NCBI GenBank assembly: GCA_014885115.2
Contig: WKLE02000429.1
Location: 1-12,970 of the forward strand
Length of the DNA: 12,970 nt
From: Asterionellopsis glacialis
Lineage: Eukaryota; Bacillariophyta; Plagiogrammaphyceae; Rhaphoneidales; Asterionellopsidaceae
Reading direction: 5' to 3'
Positions 1-8,356 of this stretch are shown here, in pieces. Position 1 is the first letter of the stretch; every line of letters starts with the position of its first letter. Below the pieces are notes generated by a model that worked only from the letters and a program-made list of their open reading frames with translations, did no database searches and was not told the DNA's origin. The translations under genes and the position numbers were made by a program.

Positions 1-2822
1 CTTTGCCACTCGTTTTACGCAAAGCGAGTACATCGAGGAGTGTTGTTTTCCCTGCACCGGACGATCCCATCAGTGCAGCTATAGAAGAAAACGAAAGCAA
101 TGAAGGGCGCCATGAGATTGCTGTAGTCAGTCGGGACGCGACTTGTGAGGAGAAGTCTGACATTGTATGGGAAACTTACTCATTTTCCCTGACTCGATGA
201 TGCCGTCTACACCTTTGAGTAATTCAATTGGTTCGTCTGCTGCTGGTGTTTTTACCGTGTAGCAAATATCTTTGAAAGTTAAGGTCGCCTTTTGGACAGG
301 TATGTCTATGTGCTCGTCTTCTTTGTACTGTTTCTGGTCTATTCCATTGCCGGCATTGCTGTCACTAGACTCTACTCCAGTATCATGACGTAACCACTGC
401 AGGAAAAATGTCGAAATCGGAATACTCAAAGCAGGAACAAGAATTTGTACAAAAAAGGCATACCTGCAAATAAATGCAAATGGTATTTCAGGTGTGAGAT
501 CAACGGACTTATTGTACGACTAGGAAACATGCGTTTGCACTCACCAAACCCAAATAAATGTGTATGCTTCACCATTTTGTTCGACGCCGTATAGAGATAA
601 AATGGCTTCGCCCTTTGTAGTTGATGTGCCTTCAATGGTATCATCATACTTCCCACTCTGGTATTCGTTGATAAGCAATGCACGAAAGGACCATGAAACC
701 GGATTTACCCAGTAAGCCCATGTCCAATAGCTGAAAGGAGAGAAACGTCAAAATAATTTAGCACAAATTGCTATTGTTAATAAATTCGATCTTTACATGA
801 CACTTACCTTGGCAATGTATCGGCTTGCACCGTAAATCCAGAAAATAAAATAAAATATACCAATAACAAGGATGAGATTGCCTGGCAAGTTGTTCTACTC
901 GGGATGAAAGTAGAAAGTATTCCAAACAAATAGGCTGATGAGAGAGCGGTCACAAAGGTCAAGAGCACATAGATGAAGTAATTTGCAATTGAAGCCCCAT
1001 CGTCGTAAGCGAGACCTACAAACCAATACACCATAGTTCCATACAACATCGCATCGATGGCACACGAAGGTATGAATGCAGCACTTCTTCCGATCACGTA
1101 AGCCTACAATTAAAGAGATATCATATGATTTAGTTCAGCCAACAAAGAAGCGATAGGTTGAAGTGGGAGCAAGTAGAGAATATCATTTGTACGCACCCAT
1201 GTGGGGAAAAACTTCGCATCCTGTTGCTTGTAAAGGATACTTCGGACTTCATACTGCTGGGGCACTTTTTGGATTGCGCCTAGTGTAACAAAAAACATCG
1301 ACTGAAAAAGAATACCCACTACCGATTGGGGGTTTTCGTGCTGTTGCCAAAAAAGCGTCCCAGAAATAACGCCCATTACCAGGTCTTGCAGAGAGCACAA
1401 GTGTGCAATAATAGCAAGGGATGTGAGATTATTGATACCGACAAATGAAAATTGAGCTTTCTAACAGCATACTGCCGACTTACTTTGAATCACACGGGCT
1501 CGTATTACATAGCGGTCTCTACGCCAAAGTAGCAATTCGCGGTTTACGAGAAGCTTTAAATTGTCATACCAAGTATTTTTTCGTCGGCGGATTGACTCCA
1601 TGAAGTTATCATCCGCTTCTGCACATCCTTGAACACGTTGTAAAATAGTTCTCCCCTGATCACTTTTGGCGAATACTTCAGCGAATTCGGACGAATCCAA
1701 ATGTCGACTGTTCTTGTCTACAAGGTACTTGCAGCCATCCTTTGTAGGCAGCGTCTAAAGAATGATTTATTTGACCGGGAACAGAAACAGTTTTTAAGTT
1801 GATATTTGAGCAAAACTGGCTAAGACTCTGAAAAGAAACACTACATACCTGAAGCCAGTCTGCAAAATCCTTTCTATTAGGTAATTCGTAGCCGAGGGAC
1901 CCAAAGTACTCGATTACGTCGCCAATGTCGCCGCTGTAAATCACTCGACCACTATCAAGCAAAATAACTTCATCAAAAAGCGCAACAGTTTCTGGTGGAG
2001 GTGCTACAAGAGAAATAATTGCAGCCTTTTGAAGCAAGGCTGCCCCTTCTGCAAAATATTTTAGAATGTCGTAGGTAGTAACAGCTGCATTTTGAAACAA
2101 AAGCAGTAATCAGATAAAGAATCCAGTTAAACACGAGTTTGTGGTGTTGTGCTGCAGATCCATACTTATACATATTGGAAGTTCGCCTTAATGTATAAAT
2201 CCTCATTCTACGTACCATCAAGTCCAGTACTTGGTTCATCAAATGCAAAAACCGGCACGGAAGTCATGAGCATTTCTGCCAAGGTAACGCGCTTCCTTTC
2301 ACCACCGCTTAACCCTCTTACTGTCCCAACATCACCTACCAAGGTATTTCGACACCCGTGCAAACCAACTAATTCCATAATATTATTCGTAACAAATCTT
2401 TTATCATTCAGCTCCTTAAATTTATGCTCGAACTCTTTCTTATCTAGTTGTACACCTTTCGCATGCGTGCCTCCCAAACGGCACATAAAAGCGAAATGAA
2501 TTGTTTCTTCCACTGTCAAGTACTTGTGCAGATGGTCATGTTGGTCCGAGTATGCTACCACTTGCTGAAATTCCATTATTTACAAGTACGTTATGACGAA
2601 AAGTTAGAGTGAAAGGAAAGTTCAACAAAGAAAGACAATGAGAAATATAATTATGAAGGAGATTTTTTCCACAAAGCACATTGTATGAATTTGATGCACT
2701 CACCGTCCAGTCCACATGAGATGCATTTCGCGGAAGACCATTCACAGTAATATCACCTTCCAACACATGGTCTTTGTCGCAACGAAGAGTGTTGGCAACC
2801 ATCTTTAGTAAAGTTGACTTCC

Positions 2823-2874
<52 letters not shown>

Positions 2875-2879
2875 GAGAT

Positions 2880-2946
<67 letters not shown>

Positions 2947-3657
2947 ACAAACAAGAAATCAGATTGGTAGAAGAGGCAGAGAAGCATCTTACACGAAAAC
3001 TATTGAACCTCAATCATGAAGAAATCGCGGTTCAAAAAAATAGAGGCATACCTTTCCAGAACCAGGGGCGCCTAATACAAGATATAATTTCCCTGTTTCA
3101 AATGATAAATTCACTCCATCAATAGCGATCTTATCAACTTTAGTCTTTGACGGATGAGCTCCTTCATTTGACTTGAACGACTTGACTAGCTTGTAGAATT
3201 TTTTCCCAATCTTGTAAAATATATTTTCAGTTCCGACAGTGTTGATTTTATGTTTGATTTTTTGTACCCTTTCACTGATTTTGTAGGATCCATTTCTAAT
3301 TTGTATTTCTACTCTTGGATTTTCTACTCTTATACTTAAATTGAGTTGACTTATATCATGTATCACAGGTTTCTTATTTTTATCCCTCAATAATTCTTTT
3401 AGTTTGGAAAGTCGATGTTCTCGCATTTCAAGTACAGCTATTTCTCTGCAATGTGACATTCGTCGTTTTGATCTGGGTTCTCCAAAAATCTTGTTCCGGA
3501 TTTCAGTTGGAATTTTCAAATTCTGTTCCGCACAATATTTCCATAATTCACGCAAGCCACTCAGCTGATCTTCTGTCATATAAGTCAGACCATTCTCATT
3601 GGTGTTGTTCCCCCTATCAGCATCATCCTCGCAAGGATTGTTGTCTCGGAACGACAT
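1..3657 (-). CDS. Full-size PDR-type ABCG transporter, N-terminal 869 codons in ten exons (3' part beyond window)
   Basis: ATP-driven membrane exporter of the pleiotropic-drug-resistance ABCG class (NBD-TMD-NBD-TMD); substrate unknown. I joined ten exons on the minus strand: 3657-3052, 2817-2704, 2564-2216, 2084-1849, 1754-1484, 1384-1197, 1103-808, 730-545, 463-180 and 78-1. All junctions are GT-AG and keep frame over 869 codons. NBD1 motifs: Walker A GAPGSGKST (196-204, split by intron 1 between K and S), Q-loop Q248, signature LSGGER (325-330), Walker B VFAFDE (345-350), D-loop STGLDA (352-357). The switch-loop region reads ISLVAPPPET (380-389), with Ala384 where His or Gln is usual. TMD1 shows family landmarks: GTLFW, YKQQDAKFFPTW (577-588) and YWTWAYWVNP (688-697). 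NBD2 begins near 805, with Walker A GSSGAGKTT (848-856); the rest lies outside. The ATG at 3657 opens exon 1. Splicing is inferred from consensus sites and protein fit, not transcripts. Confidence 0.93.
2825..2945. repeat. Compound microsatellite (GATA)n-(GA)n inside intron 1 of the ABC transporter
   Basis: About 49 bp of nearly pure GATA repeats are followed by a mixed GATA/GAGA stretch and then about 50 bp of pure GA. The tract fills half of the 234-nt intron 1 (3051-2818) of the transporter. Read on the transcribed minus strand it is a long pyrimidine-rich (TC)n-(TATC)n run ending 7 bases before the AG at 2819-2818, so it takes the place of the polypyrimidine tract. Such tracts are length-variable by slippage, and assembled lengths may be unreliable. 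Confidence 0.97.
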
Positions 3658-3734
3658 GGTCTAATGATAGCTTGTCGGTGTTATATGCGATTGTATCTTG
3701 AAAGAAAGAGAATATGCATACTTACTACTCAAAA

Positions 3735-3754
3735 AATATATATAAATATATATT
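3735..3754 (-). promoter_or_regulatory. AT-only inverted repeat upstream of the ABC transporter, candidate TATA region
   Basis: A 9-bp perfect inverted repeat (AATATATAT / ATATATATT) with an AA centre lies about 78 bp upstream of the transporter ATG. It contains TATA-like words on both strands and sits in the most AT-rich part of the 5' flank. Position and composition fit a core-promoter element, but the flank is AT-rich overall and no transcription start is known, so this is only a candidate. Confidence 0.25.
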
Positions 3755-4396
3755 ATTGTAAAAATAAGGAATTTGAAGGAATATGTTAGTGTATTTTTTA
3801 TATATGATTAACTACTATAGGAGCTAGAGTAAAGGACAAGATTGCCCGGCAGGGCATATCATAAACTATCGAAAGCAATGTACCTTTTAATTGTATCAGA
3901 GAAAAGAACAGTACGTGGGACCAAAGCTGTTTTCCTCAATTTCCCTTACTATCAAAATAGTAGTAACTCCGATGGTATAGAAACTGTTATGTCCTCGCCT
4001 ATTAAAAAAAACAATAGTAACTTTGATAGACCCCTAATATATGTATCCATAATGCTTCAATTGTACCTGTACTTTCTCATTCAATGAATCTATTTAGGAC
4101 ACATCGTCATAGAATGGATATCATTGTGGGTAACGAAGGTAGGTATAGTCCTATCACTCTGTACATAATTAATATGCTTGAAACGAATGAACAAGCACGA
4201 ACTACACCCCGCCCGGAGGAAAAAAGTATTCCTGAAAGGCCACCTTCCGAACAAGGAAGGGAACCCCAGACAAGAATGTACTTTCCTTTGCTAGTCATGA
4301 ATCAAGGTTGAACAATATTATCAATAATATGAATAAATGTCTCCAAGATTAACCACGATTATTCTGACCAATAAATATTGATTGTAGCCTCCGTAT

Positions 4397-4405
4397 TACC
4401 TGGTA
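4397..4405. repeat. Dispersed near-palindrome TACCTGGTA
   Basis: An exact copy of the 9-mer TACCWGGTA, which is its own reverse complement except for the central A/T. It is one of seven exact copies in the window and lies in the spacer upstream of the ABC transporter, in the wider palindrome TTACCTGGTATAA with one mismatch. Confidence 0.7.
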
Positions 4406-4461
4406 TAATTTTGCGTCATTTCTGACGATCTTACAAACCGATTGAAGCTGGTTGATACTTC

Positions 4462-4464
4462 NNN
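4462..4464. other. Unresolved bases (NNN)
   Basis: Three N characters stand in otherwise ordinary non-coding sequence. They mark an unresolved or masked position in the assembly rather than a biological feature. No gene is affected. Confidence 0.99.
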
Positions 4465-4574
4465 TGTTTCCTATTTAGTACCACGCGTTCGCCTAACCTG
4501 CGTTCCAATTCTTGGATATCGATATCAGGACGAAGAAACTGAGAGACGGCCAGGCGAAAATTTAGACCCTGTCT

Positions 4575-4601
4575 AAAAAATATTATTTAATAATATTTTT
4601 T
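4575..4601. repeat. 27-bp perfect AT-only palindrome (13-bp arms, 1-nt centre)
   Basis: The left arm AAAAAATATTATT (4575-4587) and right arm AATAATATTTTTT (4589-4601) are exact reverse complements around a single T at 4588. The flanks are more GC-rich. It could extrude as a cruciform, act as an AT-rich regulatory or replication element, or be the centre of a small inverted-repeat element. No target-site duplication was recognised, so its origin is open. Confidence 0.85.
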
Positions 4602-4669
4602 CATCCAAAGGGAGTTCAAAATGCGTCGTTCGTCCTGTCAATTTTGGGGAGCGCCTACGAGGATGTTCC

Positions 4670-4747
4670 TACCGGTACGGACTACCAGGTATTATATATA
4701 ACCTCTACAGGTAGGACTAGAGGACCGTATGACCTACCTACCAGGTA
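4670..4747. repeat. Cluster of TACC-GGTA palindromic words
   Basis: Three related words fall within 78 bp: a perfect 8-bp palindrome TACCGGTA (4670-4677) and two exact TACCAGGTA copies (4683-4691 and 4739-4747). Partial relatives (CTACAGGTAG, CCTACCTACC) lie between them. This is the densest occurrence of the dispersed motif in the window, and it is outside any gene I can support. Confidence 0.7.
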
Positions 4748-5206
4748 CAGTAAAACGACGACAGGCGACAGGATTGTGTTGTACTTCCATACACTTCCCA
4801 TCATTTCTCACTTTCCCACACCCTTGAACCGATTCTCCAGATACTTTTTAAAATCTCTCATATTTTTGTTAATTTCGCTGTAGTTTTAATTTCAATTCTT
4901 ACCTCAACATACTCATACCTTATCCGTGCGTGTAGTCAGAAAAATGAGAAATTGGCAGACCATGGTAATTTTGAGCTCCCCTGCATCCCATGTAAATTAT
5001 ATATATTGAACAATGTTGGATTTTAAATTAAATCGATTCATATATTTGTTGAATACAGTTTTCTCAGGGTATTCGTGTAGTTTGATAAATAGAGAAGATA
5101 GAACACGTTTGGAAAACAGCGCGTGGACAAAGCAGGATAAATTTGCAGAACTGTTTTCAATTGCTGTATTCTATGATTTAGATTTTTTTAGTCTATCCCT
5201 TACGCT

Positions 5207-6238
5207 TTATGCTGCCTTAGCAGATAACGTTTGTTTTGTACGTTTTATCATGAAGTGGATTTTTTCTCTACTCTTCTTACTACAGACCATCGTTTTGGAA
5301 TGACTTCTCTTCAGACCAGCTACGTGTTTATCCCATGTCTGAAGCTGTTCCATGCTTATCTGGCTTTGTTCTATGGCACTTTCTAAGCGAAGCAACATCA
5401 TTTTGTACTCTTTTGAAGGTCCTGACTGGCAGTGTTGTGTCTGTATTAACGATTCTGGCTTTGAAGCGTCTTCTTGAGAGCGACGTTTGTGCATTTCAGT
5501 CAGCGATGATGAAGGGTATTCGACCTTTTCTAGTATTGAAGTGTTCACTAGACTTTCATCTGAATCGCTTTCAAAGGAATCATCATCGTGCATCCTCTCT
5601 TGGTATGACGGTAACATGCTATGATCAAAATGATTAAGTAATTTATGGACCTCATCTGCCATTATTGTTTTAGTTGATGGGTGCTCCACTAGACATTGTC
5701 CACTATGTTTAGGGTGTTTGGGGTGTTCTTGGTTAATAGGTTGAAGTCCAAAATCATGATGAACATTGTCTTCTGTATTATAAGCTTCATTTTGTTCAGA
5801 TGAAACTGGTTCATTGGAACTACTACCACAACCTTTTTTTAAGGCTGATGTGAAGTATGTTTGATCTCGATCGTCCGTACAGAAGACTCCATTGGTAGCA
5901 ACTAACCTTTCATATGATCTATCTTCTTGCGTTAATTGATGTATGGGTGTGTTCAAGTCATAAATTGGATCATTTATCCCTAAAATTGAGGTTGTTATAG
6001 AGATTCTTGGAGAGGTAGTAAGGGCTCTATTATCAACAAGGCAGTGTTCAATAGGACGACCCATGTCACCAATACTAAACGATGAATTCTCAGATAGTAC
6101 ATGATGATGACGTTGTTGCTCTACATTGAGCATCTGTCCTTGAGCTATTGCATCAGCTATCGTTTGTTTTGCTCGTTGAAGACGATGTTGTATGTGATCA
6201 ATCAAGTTATCGATCGAAGCACTGTTGCTATCCTCCAT
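5207..6238 (-). CDS. Uncharacterised 343-aa protein, paralogue of the gene at 7415-8356
   Basis: I do not recognise a function. The frame is intronless, from ATG at 6238 to TAA at 5207. Residues 1-40 are mixed polar and hydrophobic and probably helical; the middle is Ser/Asp/His-rich and looks disordered, with HPKHPKH at 172-178 and an acidic run DDDSFESDSDES (218-229). The C-terminus (285-343) is basic and ordered, with LQTWDKHVAGLKRSH (299-313), TM (316-317) and SR (323-324). About 18 of 40 aligned residues (285-324) match the neighbouring paralogue without gaps. A second shared block is TSILEKVEYPSS (233-244). No signal peptide or membrane span is visible. A Trp-Asp plus GLKRSH pattern resembles hypothetical proteins I recall from diatoms, which is unverified. 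The Lys/Arg-rich tail could serve in nuclear localisation or nucleic-acid or protein binding; that is a guess from composition. Confidence 0.8.
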   Translation of the reverse strand: MEDSNSASIDNLIDHIQHRLQRAKQTIADAIAQGQMLNVEQQRHHHVLSENSSFSIGDMGRPIEHCLVDNRALTTSPRISITTSILGINDPIYDLNTPIHQLTQEDRSYERLVATNGVFCTDDRDQTYFTSALKKGCGSSSNEPVSSEQNEAYNTEDNVHHDFGLQPINQEHPKHPKHSGQCLVEHPSTKTIMADEVHKLLNHFDHSMLPSYQERMHDDDSFESDSDESLVNTSILEKVEYPSSSLTEMHKRRSQEDASKPESLIQTQHCQSGPSKEYKMMLLRLESAIEQSQISMEQLQTWDKHVAGLKRSHSKTMVCSKKSREKIHFMIKRTKQTLSAKAA

Positions 6239-6529
6239 ACCTATTGTTACAAATGCCTTTTGTTCTGTAACGTGTGACCAAAATGAAAGCTATCAAGCAA
6301 TCGAATACCGGTGGAGGGACTTTTACGGAATTTTACTTTTAAATAGACTAGTAGTACCTGATATGTGCGGAAAAGTGGAATTAAAAAATCCTTGTTTATG
6401 TTATAAAGAATCGCGTGGACAAAAAGACGACGGCCGTGCATACAGTCACTGTCGCTGTATCTTAGTTGAAGTAACATCTGTTTTGTTGAAAAATACGGAT
6501 CCTCTAAGACATTCTGTGCTTTCTCCAAT

Positions 6530-6544
6530 GAGTACCAGGTACGG
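6530..6544. repeat. TACCAGGTA copy within 15-mer GAGTACCAGGTACGG
   Basis: The dispersed word at 6533-6541 sits in a 15-base context that recurs exactly at 6894-6908, in the same orientation 364 bp away. The identity beyond the palindrome core suggests copies of a slightly longer element rather than chance 9-mers. Confidence 0.75.
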
Positions 6545-6893
6545 TTCGTTTCTTTCGAGTTAATATGCAGATTTCGTCCCTCCCCATGTTTCCACCGGTT
6601 TCATTACAGTGAACTAGGGGTTCGGGTTTTCCCAGTTGTAGAATTTGTGAATGCATTCTTTAATTTGTCGCATGACGTAATGATTTTGCTATTAATAAAT
6701 ACGCTATCATGTCGCAACTTCAGAAAAAATGTATATCGATTTCAGGTCTGCCAGCTCGTGTTAAACACACGGTACGATACGGAGTCGCAATATCAGAAAT
6801 TTTTATGATACAGTATGGCAATGTTCGCTTCTTTTATTTTTTTACACTGGGTTGTCACTAAACGGAAGAATGATGCGTGATGTTCAAATCCGG

Positions 6894-6908
6894 GAGTACC
6901 AGGTACGG
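6894..6908. repeat. Second exact copy of GAGTACCAGGTACGG
   Basis: This is identical over 15 bases to 6530-6544 and contains the TACCAGGTA core at 6897-6905. It lies between the two paralogous genes, about 660 bp upstream of the 343-aa start codon. Confidence 0.75.
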
Positions 6909-7166
6909 CTTATGTGACTGTATCCAATAAATTATACTGCCTCACTAGAATAAAGTGGTCCTGTGCGGGGCGATTCTTATCTAGAGATTTCATCTTCACT
7001 TTGCATTGCGTTCTTTTTATGATAAAGAAAGAAGTTGAGTCTCAACAATATTTCTCAAGGACGGCGTACCTATATTATAATAGAGCTAGTTACACCTGAT
7101 ACGGTACTGACTTAACCTATACTGTACTTTATTTAATGCCGATGTCTGATGTCCTGGTGACAAGTG

Positions 7167-7175
7167 TACCTGGTA
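7167..7175. repeat. Dispersed near-palindrome TACCTGGTA
   Basis: An exact copy of the 9-mer in the extended form GTACCTGGTAC (7166-7176), an 11-bp palindrome apart from its centre. It lies about 240 bp downstream of the stop codon of the 313-aa gene. Confidence 0.7.
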
Positions 7176-7414
7176 CAAAGCTGAACACACGACTCAACCA
7201 GGAAAGTCGACCGACCTGCCCTCACGTACAGACAGAGCAGTATTTGGAAACTATCGGAGTGTCCTCAGTTTTGGAATTTCGCTGAAATTGTGAAAGCTAA
7301 CTTTATTTTCTAGATTAGATTTTTAACTTGGCGATAGTAATTTTTAAGGATAGAATCTAAAAGCATTGCAACAGAGTTCTGCCTATGATATATTGTCTAC
7401 CTTTTATGAAGCTT

Positions 7415-8356
7415 TTATGCAGCCCCGGGCATAACTGTGTTTCTGACTTCCTTCATTTGGTTGCGTACAAATGTTTGCACTCTCTTTCGAGAACGACTAG
7501 TATTTCTCATGGTAGTACAATGTGATCGTTTTAGACCACATACCCGTCTATCCCATTCTTGAAGACTAAACTGGCTTTTTTTAGTCTCTTGCATGGATCT
7601 TTCCAAAGATTGTAGCGAGGCAGTAAAATGAGAGCTACCTATTTGATTGTATTCATCTATTTCATTTTTCGTGTTTTCAAAGTCGACTCTTGCACACGAT
7701 TTTGTATTTTCAGAATGATTTGGTTCGCTATTACAAAAAAAGTCTTGCAAAGGGGGGTCGACGATGGAGGATGGGAATTTGTCGAGAATGGTAGTACTAT
7801 CAAAGTCATCTTCGTGAACACTTGGATCTCGGCTTACCAATGCTAACACGCTTTTCGTTTTATGAGGTGTGGATGTGCCATCATCAAAAGAAAATGATAA
7901 AGGAATAGGGTCAAACATGCTTGATAGGGACTCATGAAGGGCATCTATGTTTTCTCTTTTATTTGAATTTTTGTCCACTTGAGCCTCAATAAAGCTTGGA
8001 TGGGTTGGTGGTTCAACCAACTTTCCATCTGTACGCCAGCACCACTTATTAATGGTGGGACTGAGTGGTCTTGGTTCATAATCGTTATGGTTGGGGACAA
8101 TGTTTTGCACTTGTTCTTCGACTGACAATACAGATATGCCATCTTCCTCATCGCATAACAAAGAGTCTGCATTGTGATATGCAAAGATATTTGCAGGAGG
8201 AGGATTCTTGGAAACTGAAATTATTTTTTCAAACTGTTTTTCAATTTCTTCAACATTCTTTTCTATCTGCTTTACCTGACGAAACAGAGGACCAAGAACA
8301 TTGTCGTCACAGAAATCTTGGTTGTAAGCATCGGGAATCTGAGTTTCGATATTCAT
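7415..8356 (-). CDS. Uncharacterised 313-aa protein, paralogue of the gene at 5207-6238
   Basis: Function unknown. The frame is intronless, from ATG at 8356 to TAA at 7415. Residues 24-50 (FRQVKQIEKNVEEIEKQFEK and following) form a probable amphipathic helix or coiled coil, followed by NPPPANIF. The middle is Ser/Asp/Pro-rich and probably disordered. The conserved C-terminus includes LQEWDRRVCGLKRSH (265-279), TM (282-283) and SR (289-290), then a Lys/Arg-rich tail. It aligns without gaps to residues 285-324 of the downstream neighbour. The block TTILDKFPSS (188-197) matches TSILEKVEYPSS there, allowing a two-residue gap. The paralogues share orientation and ends but little of their N-terminal halves, so the duplication is old or the N-termini evolve fast. 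The protein ends in Pro-Gly-Ala-Ala. No signal peptide or membrane span is visible. Confidence 0.8.
   Translation of the reverse strand: MNIETQIPDAYNQDFCDDNVLGPLFRQVKQIEKNVEEIEKQFEKIISVSKNPPPANIFAYHNADSLLCDEEDGISVLSVEEQVQNIVPNHNDYEPRPLSPTINKWCWRTDGKLVEPPTHPSFIEAQVDKNSNKRENIDALHESLSSMFDPIPLSFSFDDGTSTPHKTKSVLALVSRDPSVHEDDFDSTTILDKFPSSIVDPPLQDFFCNSEPNHSENTKSCARVDFENTKNEIDEYNQIGSSHFTASLQSLERSMQETKKSQFSLQEWDRRVCGLKRSHCTTMRNTSRSRKRVQTFVRNQMKEVRNTVMPGAA

Larger units (their letters stand above)
3658..5206. other. Intergenic spacer between the ABC transporter and the 343-aa gene
   Basis: This 1.55-kb stretch separates the 5' end of the transporter from the 3' end of the next gene. It is AT-rich and holds an AT inverted repeat, a three-base N run, a 27-bp palindrome and three TACCWGGTA sites. 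The longest ATG-started frames on the plus strand are about 75 codons (for example 4084-4311). They overlap each other, match no protein I recognise and show no domain, so I do not call them genes. No tRNA or rRNA signature was seen. Confidence 0.6.
6239..7414. other. Intergenic spacer between the two paralogues
   Basis: About 1.2 kb separates the stop codon of the 313-aa gene from the start of the 343-aa gene. It contains three TACCWGGTA copies (6533, 6897, 7167) and should hold the promoter of the 343-aa gene. Open frames here (for example 6225-6563 plus, 6247-6528 minus) overlap antiparallel and show no recognisable protein. No RNA gene was seen. Confidence 0.55.

Noticed and set aside
2805..2987. 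Minus-strand open frame of Ser-Leu and Ile-Tyr-Leu-Ser repeats
   Set aside because: It is only a translation of the GATA/GA microsatellite within intron 1, not a protein.
3010..3051. Read-through of exon 1 past the Walker A lysine
   Set aside because: The open frame continues only 13 codons into intron 1 with no similarity to ABC proteins, while splicing at GTATGC restores the full P-loop.
3684..3730. Possible 5'-UTR intron upstream of the transporter (GTAAGT ... TTTCAAG)
   Set aside because: The interval would be only about 29 nt, far shorter than the 77-234 nt introns confirmed in the same gene.
3842..4311. Two plus-strand ATG frames of 81 and 75 codons
   Set aside because: They overlap end to end, have no recognisable domain, and an antisense frame of similar length covers the second. 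Chance frames are expected at this length.
6225..6563. 112-codon plus-strand frame and antisense 93-codon frame (6247-6528)
   Set aside because: They overlap in opposite strands, show no family resemblance, and the first overlaps the start of the 343-aa gene.
6880..6896. tRNA-like T-loop word TGTTCAAATCCGGG
   Set aside because: The flanking bases do not form a T stem and no acceptor, D or anticodon arms could be found around it.
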